Counted from the stretch's first letter, positions 1-7,955 are shown. The stretch is DNA of 34,317 nt from Alphaproteobacteria bacterium (GCA_016869315.1 VGEM01000003.1:1-34317); one strand, 5' to 3'. Program-made: numbers and translations. Notes: generated from the sequence alone by a model not told the origin.

Positions 1-292
1 CCTCGGCGTGCACGGCGTCGGCCACCTTACGCCATCCGGTAACTTGCGCATCGTCATGGATACCCGGTGTACGCCAGTATCCCTTTCCCGCGCGACTTGG
101 CTGCACCCCCTCAGTCACGATCATTCCAGCGCTTGCCCTCTGGCGGTAATAGTCCACCATCATTGCAGTCGGGACATCGCCGAAGCCCGCCCGATCTCGA
201 GTCATCGGGGCCATGATGATGCGATTGGAGAGGTCAATGGCGCCAAGAGAGATGGGGCTAAAAAGGCTTTTGGACATTCGTTCTTCTGCCAT
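1..292 (-). CDS. Old Yellow Enzyme family NADH:flavin oxidoreductase, N-terminal part
   Basis: The reverse strand encodes about 97 residues from an ATG at 292 to the window edge, so only the N-terminus is present. It starts MAEERMSKSLFSPISLG and contains the family features N-R-I-I-M-A-P-M-T-R, a D-Y-Y-R-Q-R-A segment and I-V-T-E-G with the downstream G-Y-W-R-T-P-G-I, all typical of FMN-dependent ene-reductases of the NemA/OYE type. These enzymes reduce activated C=C bonds of enones with NAD(P)H in the cytoplasm. A second ATG at 277 could also be the start. It is divergent from the SDR at 359 across 66 bases. In a steroid island a role in reducing an unsaturated ketosteroid is plausible but is inference. 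The C-terminal two thirds, including most of the barrel, lie outside the window. Confidence 0.85.
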   Translation of the reverse strand, partial: MAEERMSKSLFSPISLGAIDLSNRIIMAPMTRDRAGFGDVPTAMMVDYYRQRASAGMIVTEGVQPSRAGKGYWRTPGIHDDAQVTGWRKVADAVHAE

Positions 293-311
293 TGAACGAT
301 GTTGACCGCAA

Positions 312-343
312 TTTGCGTTATCTTCTATGATTTTTTTTACGCA
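312..343. promoter_or_regulatory. Intergenic element with inverted TGCGT/ACGCA arms
   Basis: In the short gap between the divergent ene-reductase and SDR genes, TGCGT at 314-318 and ACGCA at 339-343 form inverted arms around an AT-rich centre; 327-342 matches the AT-rich-then-TACGC element seen in other gaps of this window. The spacing between arms is 20 bases. A role as a shared operator is inference from recurrence; no promoter hexamers are convincing. Confidence 0.35.
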
Positions 344-358
344 GATCAAGGAAACACG

Positions 359-1111
359 ATGAATTACAGGTTTCAAGGAAAAGCTGCATTGGTAACAGGG
401 GCGAGCGGCGGCATTGGTCGCGCGACGGCGCAAGCATTCGCCGCATCAGGGGCGATGGTAGTGGTCTCCGATGTGAACGATGCAGGTGGCCTTGAAACCG
501 TAAAACTTATTGCCGAGGCGGGTGGCAAGGCCGTGTTCCAGCATTGCGATGTTGTGCAGGCCAGCCAAGTTAAAGCGCTCGTCGACCGATCTGTCTCCGA
601 ATTCGGCAGATTGGATTTCGCTCACAATAATGCCGGCATCAATAACGTGGCGGCGAACGAGTATGATGATGAAGTTTGGGCGTGCGGCTTAGGGATCAAC
701 CTCACCGGCGTGATGCTTTGCATGCGTGAAGAGGCCGAAGTCATGCTGAAACAAGGCAAAGGCGCGATCGTAAACACTGCTTCGATCAACGGGCTTGTCG
801 GCAATCCCAGCCAGCCGGCATATGTCGCAGCGAAGCACGGCGTTGTTGGCCTCACCCGACATGGCGCGTTGCGCTGGGCCAAGAAGGGAATTCGCGTTAA
901 TGCGGTCTGCCCGGGGGTCATCGAGACACCGATGACCGCCCCGCTTTTCGGCAATCCCGAGATGCGCAAGGTCATCGATGGCATGACGCCGATGGGTCGC
1001 ATAGGACGGGCCGACGAAATCGCCGCCGCCGTGCTATGGCTTTGCTCCGATCAAGCAAGCTTTGTCACGGGACACCCACTGGTGATTGATGGCGGGGCTA
1101 CAGCCTTCTAA
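359..1111 (+). CDS. SDR family oxidoreductase (classical, 250 aa)
   Basis: A classical short-chain dehydrogenase: the dinucleotide motif TGASGGIG lies near residues 13-20, NNAG is present near residue 90, and the catalytic tetrad is completed by a Ser in N-T-A-S-I-N-G and the Y-V-A-A-K motif. It ends with the usual V-T-G-H-P-L-V-I-D-G-G. An NAD(P)-dependent hydroxysteroid dehydrogenase is the natural reading in this island, but the position oxidised cannot be told from the sequence. The ATG at 359 is chosen over the upstream one at 299 because AAGGAA lies seven bases before it and the Rossmann strand starts right after. It stands alone on the plus strand, divergent from the ene-reductase, and its end faces the Rieske gene, which ends 12 bases further on. 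Confidence 0.9.
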   Translation: MNYRFQGKAALVTGASGGIGRATAQAFAASGAMVVVSDVNDAGGLETVKLIAEAGGKAVFQHCDVVQASQVKALVDRSVSEFGRLDFAHNNAGINNVAANEYDDEVWACGLGINLTGVMLCMREEAEVMLKQGKGAIVNTASINGLVGNPSQPAYVAAKHGVVGLTRHGALRWAKKGIRVNAVCPGVIETPMTAPLFGNPEMRKVIDGMTPMGRIGRADEIAAAVLWLCSDQASFVTGHPLVIDGGATAF

Positions 1112-1123
1112 CCAGCTTGAGTG

Positions 1124-2206
1124 TCAGGCGACCTCGCCCCACGGCGCAGCCTTGGTGCCGCGAGACACATAATGGCCATTCACCCGTTTGTGGAATTCGG
1201 CCGCTCGCGCGCGCGGATTGTAGAACTGGCGATACCAGATCCGAACCTTGTCGAACGGGCCGTCGCCTTTCACCATCATCGGATTGATGCACGGACGCTT
1301 ATTGCCCCAGATTTCGAAATCTTGCGCAAATGCAAACTCTCCGGCTTTCTCGTAACTGTTGGCGGTAGCAATATCAGCCTCAGTCGGTTGAACGTTCGGC
1401 ACCTTCACCATCAGGCCGTACCACACCTTGATCACGCCATCATCGATTGGGGTGTGAGTAATCAGCATGTGTGATGGGTATTCGCCGATCATCACCGATT
1501 GCAGAATGCCTGGGCCAGTGTACCAGGTGTCATTGGTCATTGGCTCGCCACCTTGTGCCGCCAACGTCTTATGTCCTGCGGCCAGGATCTGGCGGACAAC
1601 GTGATCGGCAAACACATTCTCGAAGCGCGCCATTTCGATTGAACCGTGGACCGGCTCAAGATGCGCCTTGTCGGCCATGTTATCGACGACCTCCTGTGGG
1701 TGGCAGACTAGCTCGCCGAGCGAGCGAACATTCCAGTTCACCCAATGAGGCTGCCCGTAAGATTCGAAGAGTGGAAGTTCGTAGTCCGGCTCTCCGCCCT
1801 CAGGGTCATACCAAGTCCACACACAGCCGGCGCGCTCGATCACGCGCCAAGTCTTCAAACATGCAGCTTTGGGAATTGATGCCGGCGAATAGGGGATTTC
1901 GTTGCAACGGCCGTCGGGTCCGAACCGCCAAGCGTGGTAAGGGCAACGAATATTGTCGCCGACGACGTGCTCGCGGTCTTTCACAACATACGACGTTGTG
2001 TTGCGTGCCAAATGAGTCCCCATGTGCGGGCAATAAGCTTCCACCATGAAAACCCGACGACTCTGCTGACCACGGTACAGAACTAAATCCTGACCGAAAT
2101 AGCGGACTGCCATCGGCACCGCCGTCACCTCGGAAGCGGCCGCGACCATGAACCACCCGCGTGGAAACGTGAATTCCCCTAGCCGATAGTCAGCAGTTTT
2201 GGCCAT
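1124..2206 (-). CDS. Rieske 2Fe-2S oxygenase, KshA-like (360 aa)
   Basis: The oxygenase component of a Rieske non-haem iron monooxygenase. The 2Fe-2S ligands are C59/H61 (CPHMGTHL) and C88/H91 (CPYHAW). The mononuclear iron site is N-M-A-D-K-A-H-L-E-P-V-H with D179, H182 and H187, and a later acidic residue in A-Q-D-F-E-I-W is a candidate third ligand. Length and motif spacing resemble 3-ketosteroid 9-alpha-hydroxylase (KshA), which hydroxylates C9 and triggers opening of ring B. The start has GGGGAG eight bases upstream. No ferredoxin reductase (KshB) is encoded in the window, so electrons must come from elsewhere. The 125-base gap upstream follows the Lrp pair on the same strand, so it may have its own promoter. 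Substrate position is inferred, not shown. Confidence 0.88.
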   Translation of the reverse strand: MAKTADYRLGEFTFPRGWFMVAAASEVTAVPMAVRYFGQDLVLYRGQQSRRVFMVEAYCPHMGTHLARNTTSYVVKDREHVVGDNIRCPYHAWRFGPDGRCNEIPYSPASIPKAACLKTWRVIERAGCVWTWYDPEGGEPDYELPLFESYGQPHWVNWNVRSLGELVCHPQEVVDNMADKAHLEPVHGSIEMARFENVFADHVVRQILAAGHKTLAAQGGEPMTNDTWYTGPGILQSVMIGEYPSHMLITHTPIDDGVIKVWYGLMVKVPNVQPTEADIATANSYEKAGEFAFAQDFEIWGNKRPCINPMMVKGDGPFDKVRIWYRQFYNPRARAAEFHKRVNGHYVSRGTKAAPWGEVA

Positions 2207-2323
2207 CAGATTCGCTCCCCGTCTATGGCATGAAAGGCTACAGCGAATCGCAATATATTTTCAATAAAATTACGAACGTATCGAAATAATCTATTTTTGA
2301 CATATGATTGCGAAATCAATTGT

Positions 2324-2337
2324 CAGATAATTTACGC
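2324..2337. promoter_or_regulatory. AT-rich TACGC element at the end of the regulator pair
   Basis: The bases CAGATAATTTACGC overlap the stop codon of the downstream Lrp gene and sit at the upstream end of the 125-base AT-rich gap before the Rieske gene. The gap also holds TTACGAACGTATCGAA, a loose inverted repeat. The match to the element in other gaps is partial and this copy could be chance because part of it is coding. Confidence 0.2.
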
Positions 2338-2838
2338 AGAATTGTCTGCTTCCTCTGGGGTTAAACTGAGGTCAGCTGCCGTTATTCGCGCTACCCGGGC
2401 GTTGTATTTAATCGTCTTCACCGCAATCGATGTCTCGACGTGATGTACGCCGGGAATCGCCAAAATGCGTTCCGAGGCAACCTCGAACAAGCTGTCCAGC
2501 GTATCAAAAAGGCAGACGACCCAAATATTGAATCTGCCCAACGTGATCGTAACTGCGTTGACCAGTGGAACATCCGCAATTTTCGTTGCGATACTGCGCA
2601 CATCTTCGACACAGGCCTGGACGCCTATGAATGCAAGTTTCGAAGTGTTCTCCAATCCGAAATCGGTAATCGCAGTAAAGGTCATTAGCCGTTCTTGCTG
2701 CAACCGTTTGATGCGCCCCCTCACTGTCCCTTCAGTCACGTTGAGGTCTGCAGCGATTTTACGATTCGAAATCCGCGCATCATTGCCCAGAATATCAATT
2801 ATCTGGCGGTCGAGATCGTCGATCTGAACTTTACTCAT
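2332..2838 (-). CDS. Lrp/AsnC family transcriptional regulator (168 aa)
   Basis: An N-terminal helix-turn-helix (residues about 8-60, beginning D-L-D-R-Q-I-I-D-I-L-G, with the recognition region N-V-T-E-G-T-V-R-G-R-I) is followed by an Lrp-type ligand-binding (RAM) domain around T-L-G-R-F-N-I-W-V-V. Such proteins form octamers or dimers and respond to small effectors. Translation is coupled to the paralogue just upstream: its stop at 2840 is one base from this ATG. It has a C-terminal extension of about 15 residues relative to its neighbour. The two regulators are the only recognisable transcription factors in the window, so control of the steroid genes by them is a reasonable guess. The effector is unknown. 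Confidence 0.92.
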   Translation of the reverse strand: MSKVQIDDLDRQIIDILGNDARISNRKIAADLNVTEGTVRGRIKRLQQERLMTFTAITDFGLENTSKLAFIGVQACVEDVRSIATKIADVPLVNAVTITLGRFNIWVVCLFDTLDSLFEVASERILAIPGVHHVETSIAVKTIKYNARVARITAADLSLTPEEADNSA

Positions 2839-2839
2839 G

Positions 2840-3313
2840 TTAATTCCGCGCTTCGATCGGGGCTATGTCGAACTTGTATTTAATGACGTCGACCGCAATT
2901 GCTGGCGTCATCGAATGTATGCCACGCACCTTAGAGAACTTCTCGAAAAGTAACTTCGGAAGCTCATCGAAGTCGCGGAGGACAACGAGCATGTCGATAT
3001 CGTAGCGCCCGGTGACCAAATGCGCCGCGAACACTTCCTCGAACTCGGCAAGCTCCGCGGCCACTTCAGAAGCGGGTCGACCATCGACTTCGATCGCCAT
3101 CTCCATAAGCACATTATATCCATGCGCCGCGAAATCGGAGACGGCCACCACGCGCAGTTTGTCGGCGTCTTCCATGCGACGAATGCGAGTCGATACTGTA
3201 GCGGCGGTCAAACCCAGATTATCGGCAATCTGTTGATTCGTAGCCCTGCCATTAATCCGCAATTGGGCGACGATGTTCCGATCAATATCGTCGACAGTGA
3301 AATTCTCACTCAT
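2840..3313 (-). CDS. Lrp/AsnC family transcriptional regulator (157 aa)
   Basis: First gene of the tandem regulator pair. Residues about 7-62 form the AsnC-type helix-turn-helix (D-D-I-D-R-N-I-V-A-Q-L-R, N-G-R-A-T-N-Q-Q-I-A-D). The C-terminal domain carries V-T-G-R-Y-D-I-D-M-L-V-V, the usual glycine-containing ligand-site strand. The ATG has GAGG eight bases upstream. The two proteins share domain order and some sequence (both have an A-V-K/D-V-I-K-Y-K/N pattern near the end), suggesting an old duplication with divergence and possibly a heteromeric assembly. No TetR-type KstR or KstR2 homologue, the usual steroid repressors of actinobacteria, is present. Confidence 0.93.
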   Translation of the reverse strand: MSENFTVDDIDRNIVAQLRINGRATNQQIADNLGLTAATVSTRIRRMEDADKLRVVAVSDFAAHGYNVLMEMAIEVDGRPASEVAAELAEFEEVFAAHLVTGRYDIDMLVVLRDFDELPKLLFEKFSKVRGIHSMTPAIAVDVIKYKFDIAPIEARN

Positions 3314-3432
3314 AGGTGACGCCTCAATTTTACAGATGACCCTGCCCCGATGGCACGCGACAGGTCAACAAACTTCTCTGACGGATATACACGGACCACA
3401 CACCAACGCATCAAAAACCTTCCGAAATACGC

Positions 3433-3450
3433 GACACCTTCCCAGGTGTC
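3433..3450 (-). terminator. Hairpin at the 3' end of the MFS gene
   Basis: GACACC at 3433-3438 and GGTGTC at 3445-3450 form a perfect six-base stem with a six-base loop, overlapping the MFS stop codon on the minus strand. A T-rich run appears only about twenty bases further on, so this is a weak candidate for a terminator; it could equally be an operator-type palindrome before the regulator genes. Confidence 0.25.
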
Positions 3451-4720
3451 ATGCGTGCTTATGGATCAGCGCTCGGTCAAGCTCGATGCGGCGGCTCGCA
3501 AACCATGCAAAAAGCGTGGCAATGAGGCCGATCGGAATAATAATCGTAAGCGCCACTCGTAAAGAGTGTGCGTCGTTGCCAAACGCCTCACTGAGAAGAC
3601 CCGTTGCCCACGGCCCTACGAAATAAGCCAGCAGGGTCGTCACTGCAAGGAACAGAGCTGTAGCAGTAGCGCGGAAACGGGCAGGTAAAATGTATTGCAG
3701 TGTCGCATATATGCCAACCGACCACCCACCGCCCAAAAGGCCGGACGGAATGGCCAGCAACTTGGCCAACGCGAACGAATCAGCCCACGTAGCCGCCAGG
3801 ATCGCGCATGTTGCCGAGCCCATCGCAAACGCCGAGAGCCTCACCGGCCATGCCATACTGTACTTAGCCATACGATCCGAGATCGCGCCAAAACACAGCA
3901 TTCCGACCAATCCCGCTAGTCCAAAATTTACAGCAAACGCGGTTTTCGCGGCCACAGGATCGAGCCCATAACCACGCGTAAGTAACTCCGGCCCCCAATA
4001 CCCGAACGCAACCCCAGAGAGCGCGCCAAGTCCGAAGGCAAACATCATCAGCACGAAACTGGCATTGCGCGCCAATAGAGCGACGAGCGCAGTCATCGCA
4101 ATGGTGGATTGGCTGCGTTCGCCTCTTGGGGCGATCTGTCCGGGATCACGGACGATCATTGCGGTCAATACGCCCAGAACAATGCCGAGCACACCGAGCA
4201 AGTGGAAAGCGAAACGCCAGTCCTGATAAGCCGCGAGCGCCGGCCCGCCCGCTTGACCAATGATTTGGCCAAAATAGGTCGCGAGCCCCAGGATCGCGAA
4301 TGCAATGCCACGTCGTTCAGGCTTGAAATAGTCCGAGAGTAGCGAATATGCGGGCGCAACGAATGCCGCCTCGCCGATACCCACAGTTGCACGCGCCACC
4401 AAAAGGCTCGTCTGCCCGGTCGCCATTCCTGTTGCAACGGTCGCAGCACTCCATAACACGCACCCGCCGGCGATGATCACCACGCGCGAATATCTGTCGG
4501 CCAGACGTGCGAATGGCACACCGAGTACGACATAGAGGACGATAAATGCGGGCCCCATCAGAAGGCCCATCATCGCATCGCCAAGTCCGAACTCTTGCTT
4601 GATTGGTCCAATAAGTCCTGTGATCAGATAACGGTCGGCAAAATTGAAGATTGAGACCATCAGTAAGACGGTCAGGACAATCCAAGGGTTAGTTAGCGTT
4701 CTCGTTTGATCTTGGGTCAA
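3449..4720 (-). CDS. MFS transporter, spinster-like (about 423 aa)
   Basis: A twelve-helix major facilitator protein. The first helix carries N-F-A-D-R-Y-L-I, and the loop 2-3 signature G-V-P-F-A-R-L-A-D-R-Y-S-R matches the conserved MFS motif; this arrangement is typical of the spinster-like branch common in sphingomonads. It probably moves a steroid or a lipophilic acid across the inner membrane, in or out. I place the start at the TTG at 4720, which overlaps the stop of the upstream SDR (TTGA) and gives a short N-terminus before helix 1; an ATG at 4771 would overlap the SDR by 55 bases. It is translationally coupled to that SDR and forms one unit with it. Confidence 0.88.
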   Translation of the reverse strand: MTQDQTRTLTNPWIVLTVLLMVSIFNFADRYLITGLIGPIKQEFGLGDAMMGLLMGPAFIVLYVVLGVPFARLADRYSRVVIIAGGCVLWSAATVATGMATGQTSLLVARATVGIGEAAFVAPAYSLLSDYFKPERRGIAFAILGLATYFGQIIGQAGGPALAAYQDWRFAFHLLGVLGIVLGVLTAMIVRDPGQIAPRGERSQSTIAMTALVALLARNASFVLMMFAFGLGALSGVAFGYWGPELLTRGYGLDPVAAKTAFAVNFGLAGLVGMLCFGAISDRMAKYSMAWPVRLSAFAMGSATCAILAATWADSFALAKLLAIPSGLLGGGWSVGIYATLQYILPARFRATATALFLAVTTLLAYFVGPWATGLLSEAFGNDAHSLRVALTIIIPIGLIATLFAWFASRRIELDRALIHKHA

Positions 4721-5475
4721 TCGCGTAGCACCGATCCGCCGTTGACGTGCCAGACCTGACCATTGATCCATTGGCCGTCGTCCGACGCGAGGAAAGCCAC
4801 CGCGCCAGCAATATCTCCTGGCTGGCCTAAACGAGTATGCGGCAGGGCCGCGAGAGCGGCTTTGGCAAAATCTTCACTGAGATGCTGTTTCAACGCTTCC
4901 GTCATAACAACACCAGGGCAAATGCCGTTGGCGCGAATGCCCTTTTTGCCGAATTTGCGTGCGACGTGTCGCACCAGTGCGTGAATCGCATTCTTCGTCA
5001 TCGGATATGCCACCTGAATCGGATTACCCGAGATCGCTGCTCCCGATGATGTGTAAATCATTGTTCCACTGCCGCGCTCAAGCAACACAGGCAATGCCGC
5101 TTGCGTCGCCAGGAAATGGCTCTTGGTGTTTATCGCAAATGAATTGTCCAACACATTCTCGGGACAGTTTAGAATGTCGACATCGCCCTCCGTGCCGCCT
5201 GCAAGATTGGAATGGTAAAAATCCAAGCTACCGAACTCGTCTAGAGCGGCCTTCACGATCGCGGCTTGGGAAGCAGCCTTGGTTCCGTCGAGATACATGC
5301 CGATAGCCTTACCGCCACCGCTGCGGATGGAGACAGCGATTTCTTCCGCCCATGCCTGATTGATATCGCCAATGACGACAGCAGCACCCTCTTCGGAAAG
5401 CCTGCGCGCTGTCGCTGCGCCGATACCGCGGCCCCCGCCCGCAACGACGCCAACTTTTTTTGCTAAGCCGCGCAT
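4717..5475 (-). CDS. SDR family oxidoreductase with atypical NNAG motif (252 aa)
   Basis: A classical-length SDR with the cofactor loop A-G-G-G-R-G-I-G at residues about 12-19, an acidic residue after strand 2 (I-G-D-I-N) that favours NAD, a catalytic Ser in Y-T-S-S-G and the pair Y-P-M-T-K. The structural motif NNAG is replaced by S-N-L-A-G-G, which is unusual. The C-terminal I-N-G-Q-V-W-H-V-N-G-G is intact, so the fold is expected to be complete. It is the first gene of a two-gene unit with the transporter and is divergent from the SDR at 5603. Hydroxysteroid dehydrogenase is the likely role; the position is unknown. Confidence 0.9.
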   Translation of the reverse strand: MRGLAKKVGVVAGGGRGIGAATARRLSEEGAAVVIGDINQAWAEEIAVSIRSGGGKAIGMYLDGTKAASQAAIVKAALDEFGSLDFYHSNLAGGTEGDVDILNCPENVLDNSFAINTKSHFLATQAALPVLLERGSGTMIYTSSGAAISGNPIQVAYPMTKNAIHALVRHVARKFGKKGIRANGICPGVVMTEALKQHLSEDFAKAALAALPHTRLGQPGDIAGAVAFLASDDGQWINGQVWHVNGGSVLRD

Positions 5476-5485
5476 TACCCCGCCG

Positions 5486-5528
5486 ATACGCTTTATGCGT
5501 TTAATAAGTGGCTATATAATACGCGTAT
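5486..5528. promoter_or_regulatory. Palindromic ACGC/GCGT elements between divergent SDR genes
   Basis: The gap 5476-5602 contains ACGC-TTTAT-GCGT at 5488-5500 and the perfect ten-base palindrome ATACGCGTAT at 5519-5528, with centres about 30 bases (three helical turns) apart. A further palindrome, TTGCGCAA, lies at 5558-5565. Two symmetrical sites on one face of the helix between divergent genes suggest a regulator-binding region; the regulator is not identified. Confidence 0.45.
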
Positions 5529-5602
5529 GGCGGTCAAATCAAAACATTATTTATGTTTTGCGCAATCTAGTACGTGACGATAGTGGGGGAGAAGAATTGA
5601 CC

Positions 5603-6388
5603 ATGACAGGCCGATTGGCGGGGCGCAATGCGCTTATCACCGGAGCAGCCGAGGGCATCGGCAAGGACATAGCCCGGCGCTTTGCTCGCGAGGGCGCAAA
5701 CGTAATCGTGGCGGACATAAATCAAGCGCTTGGCCAAGACACTGCGGACGCTATCCAGGCCGAAGGCGGATTGGCGCGCTTCGTGGCCGTCGATGTCACC
5801 AATAAGCAGGGCGTGCTGGACTTGATGGAAACAGCCGGGGCGGTTGATATCCTCGTGAACAACGCTTGGCACGGACAGGGAGGAATAGGTCGGGTGGAAA
5901 ACAAGCGCGACGATCAGTTTGAGGCATCGTTGCGCATGGGCCTACATGCCTGCCAGTGGACAATGCAGGCCACATTTCCCCATATGAAGGCGCAAGGTTG
6001 GGGCCGGATCATCAACATGGCTTCGCTTAACGGCGTGAATGCACACATCGGCAGCGCCGACTACAACGTTGCAAAAGAAGCATTGCGTGCGCTCACCCGC
6101 ACTGCGTCGCGCGAGTGGGCGCTGTACGGCGTCTGTTGCAACATCGTCTGCCCTGCGGCGCTGTCAGAATCTACGCGGCGCATTATGGTCCAGCAACCTG
6201 GCATGATCGAACGGATCAGTGCCGCGAATCCTATGGGCCGGTTGGGCGATCCTGAAACTGATATCGGTGGCGTGTGTACTTTCCTCGCCAGCGACGACGC
6301 CGCCTATCTGACTGGTAACACGTTGTTCGTAGATGGCGGCGCTCACATTAACGGCGTTGCTTTGGCACCTGATTTAGGAGACGCGTAA
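5603..6388 (+). CDS. SDR family oxidoreductase (261 aa)
   Basis: A short-chain dehydrogenase with T-G-A-A-E-G-I-G at residues about 13-20, V-A-D-I-N after strand 2 (NAD preference), a catalytic Ser in N-M-A-S-L-N-G and Y-N-V-A-K. NNAG reads N-N-A-W-H-G here. The C-terminus runs about ten residues past the usual V-D-G-G-A-H end. The ATG at 5603 is preceded by GGGGGAG; an in-frame TTG at 5597 is closer to that ribosome site and remains possible. The much longer open frame upstream is non-coding. It is a single-gene plus-strand unit between two minus-strand operons, ending 31 bases before the amidase stop. Likely a hydroxysteroid dehydrogenase. Confidence 0.9.
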   Translation: MTGRLAGRNALITGAAEGIGKDIARRFAREGANVIVADINQALGQDTADAIQAEGGLARFVAVDVTNKQGVLDLMETAGAVDILVNNAWHGQGGIGRVENKRDDQFEASLRMGLHACQWTMQATFPHMKAQGWGRIINMASLNGVNAHIGSADYNVAKEALRALTRTASREWALYGVCCNIVCPAALSESTRRIMVQQPGMIERISAANPMGRLGDPETDIGGVCTFLASDDAAYLTGNTLFVDGGAHINGVALAPDLGDA

Positions 6389-6418
6389 CCTGGCGGCACG
6401 TGCCAATTGAAGAAGGAC

Positions 6419-7927
6419 CTACAGAGATGTGGGACGCCGGCCAATCCATGGCGCTGCTCGTTCCAATTGACCTGCAAGACGGAACAAAGACGCTTCGTCG
6501 CCATAACGGCCAGTGAACATTATCCCAATCGGTAGAGCGGTCGAAGATGTGGCAAGCGGAATCGACATAGCTGGCTGGCCAGTCATATTGGCGAGTTGCG
6601 TGAAGGGCGAGAAGGTCGCAATGCGCTGCGCCCACTTATTGAAGTCCGATTCGCTCGATAGGCCAATCCAACCCAGTTCCGGCGGCAGTGCGGCGACGGT
6701 AGGAGAAAGTATCACGTCGTAGTCATTCATAAACCCGGCCATCTCAATGGCCGCCGTCTGCATCGTGCTATTCGCACGAGCGAAATCGATACCACTGGTC
6801 TTCTGGCCGTAGTCAACGAAAGCGAGTGTGATCGGCTCTAATAAGTCCGGACCTGGAATTAAGCCGGTCAACTTGGCGCGATCAAGCACGTCAGCGGCGA
6901 TCGACGAAGCACTGAGCACGAAACTTGCGGCTCCTAACGCCGCGGCATCCAGTTTGGGCGCGGCTTCCTCGACGTGATGCCCAAGACTTTCGCAAAGCCG
7001 CGCTGCAGTCCGCGCCGCTTCCTCGACTTCCGGATCCACAGGGCTGCGCGAGATCGGATTCAGCATGAGCGCGATTCGCAAAGCCCCTGGCTCCTTGTCA
7101 ACCTGAGAGAGGAAACTCTCTGTAGGAGTGGGCGCCGCGTAACGCGATCCAGCCTCGACACCATGCGTTACGTCCATAATCGCAGCCGAATCTCGGACGG
7201 TGCGCGTGAGAGCGTGGTGCACAGAAAACCCGCCCCAACCTTCTGTGCGTGGCGGGCCCATCGGGATGCGACCTCGGCTTGGCTTCATCCCGAATAGTCC
7301 GCAGCATGAGGCGGGGATACGGATCGATCCGCCACCATCGGTGGCATGCGCGGCCGGTATGACACCAGCAGCGACCGCAGCGGCGGCTCCGCCTGAAGAT
7401 CCGCCTGCAATACGAGAAAGATTCCACGGATTCCGAGTTGCCCCGGTCAGCTTATTCTCGGTTGTCCCGGTCAGGCCGAATTCAGGCGCAGTGGTTTTTC
7501 CGAAGATGACGAAGCCCGCGCGTTGCGCGCGCAGCACGAGTTCCGACGTTACAGTGGGACGATACCCGTGGTAGAAACGGCTGCCGTTTTCCGTGACCTC
7601 GCCCGCAATATAGGTGTTGAGATCCTTGAGTAACCACGGCACCCCCGTGAACGGTCCTTGCGGGAGGCCGCGCGCGATTGCTGCCCGCGATAATTCGTAA
7701 TGCTGTTGCGCTATGAAGTTGAAGCGCGGATTAAGCGACTCCGCTCGCGCGATGGCCTCCTCCAGCACCTCGTAGGGTGACACTTTTCTCTCGCGGATCA
7801 ATTCTGCCAATCCAAGTGCGTCGTGAGTGTCGAGCGGACTTGTGCGGCGTGTAATCGCGCTGGCGCTATCAGCCATACTCAATGTCGATGCCGAAGTCGC
7901 GGCGATCATGTCTCGACGACCTATCAT
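6419..7927 (-). CDS. Amidase signature family protein with a Tat-like N-terminus (502 aa)
   Basis: An amidase-signature serine hydrolase. The catalytic Ser-cisSer-Lys triad can be placed at K101 (L-L-K-D-L-N), S177 (A-G-G-S-S-G-G) and S201 (T-D-G-G-G-S-I-R-I-P-A), with the usual 24-residue spacing between the serines. The ATG at 7927 (GGAAAA upstream) is preferred to a longer frame that would run into the Rieske gene. The N-terminus M-I-G-R-R-D-M-I-A-A-T looks like a twin-arginine signal, though the hydrophobic stretch is weak. It is last in a unit CoA ligase-amidohydrolase-Rieske-amidase. In sphingomonads, amidases of this family have been linked to bile-acid side-chain degradation or to deconjugation; which applies here is not visible. 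Confidence 0.9.
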   Translation of the reverse strand: MIGRRDMIAATSASTLSMADSASAITRRTSPLDTHDALGLAELIRERKVSPYEVLEEAIARAESLNPRFNFIAQQHYELSRAAIARGLPQGPFTGVPWLLKDLNTYIAGEVTENGSRFYHGYRPTVTSELVLRAQRAGFVIFGKTTAPEFGLTGTTENKLTGATRNPWNLSRIAGGSSGGAAAAVAAGVIPAAHATDGGGSIRIPASCCGLFGMKPSRGRIPMGPPRTEGWGGFSVHHALTRTVRDSAAIMDVTHGVEAGSRYAAPTPTESFLSQVDKEPGALRIALMLNPISRSPVDPEVEEAARTAARLCESLGHHVEEAAPKLDAAALGAASFVLSASSIAADVLDRAKLTGLIPGPDLLEPITLAFVDYGQKTSGIDFARANSTMQTAAIEMAGFMNDYDVILSPTVAALPPELGWIGLSSESDFNKWAQRIATFSPFTQLANMTGQPAMSIPLATSSTALPIGIMFTGRYGDEASLFRLAGQLERAAPWIGRRPTSL

Positions 7928-7955
7928 ACCGTTTTCCAATAGGGCGGCTTTGATC

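Noticed and set aside
8-295. A 95-codon plus-strand frame at the left edge
   Set aside because: The reverse strand gives a clear Old Yellow Enzyme N-terminus over the same bases.
1471-2049. A 192-codon plus-strand frame inside the Rieske gene
   Set aside because: Low-complexity Arg-rich translation antisense to the iron-sulfur region; no motif and no ribosome site.
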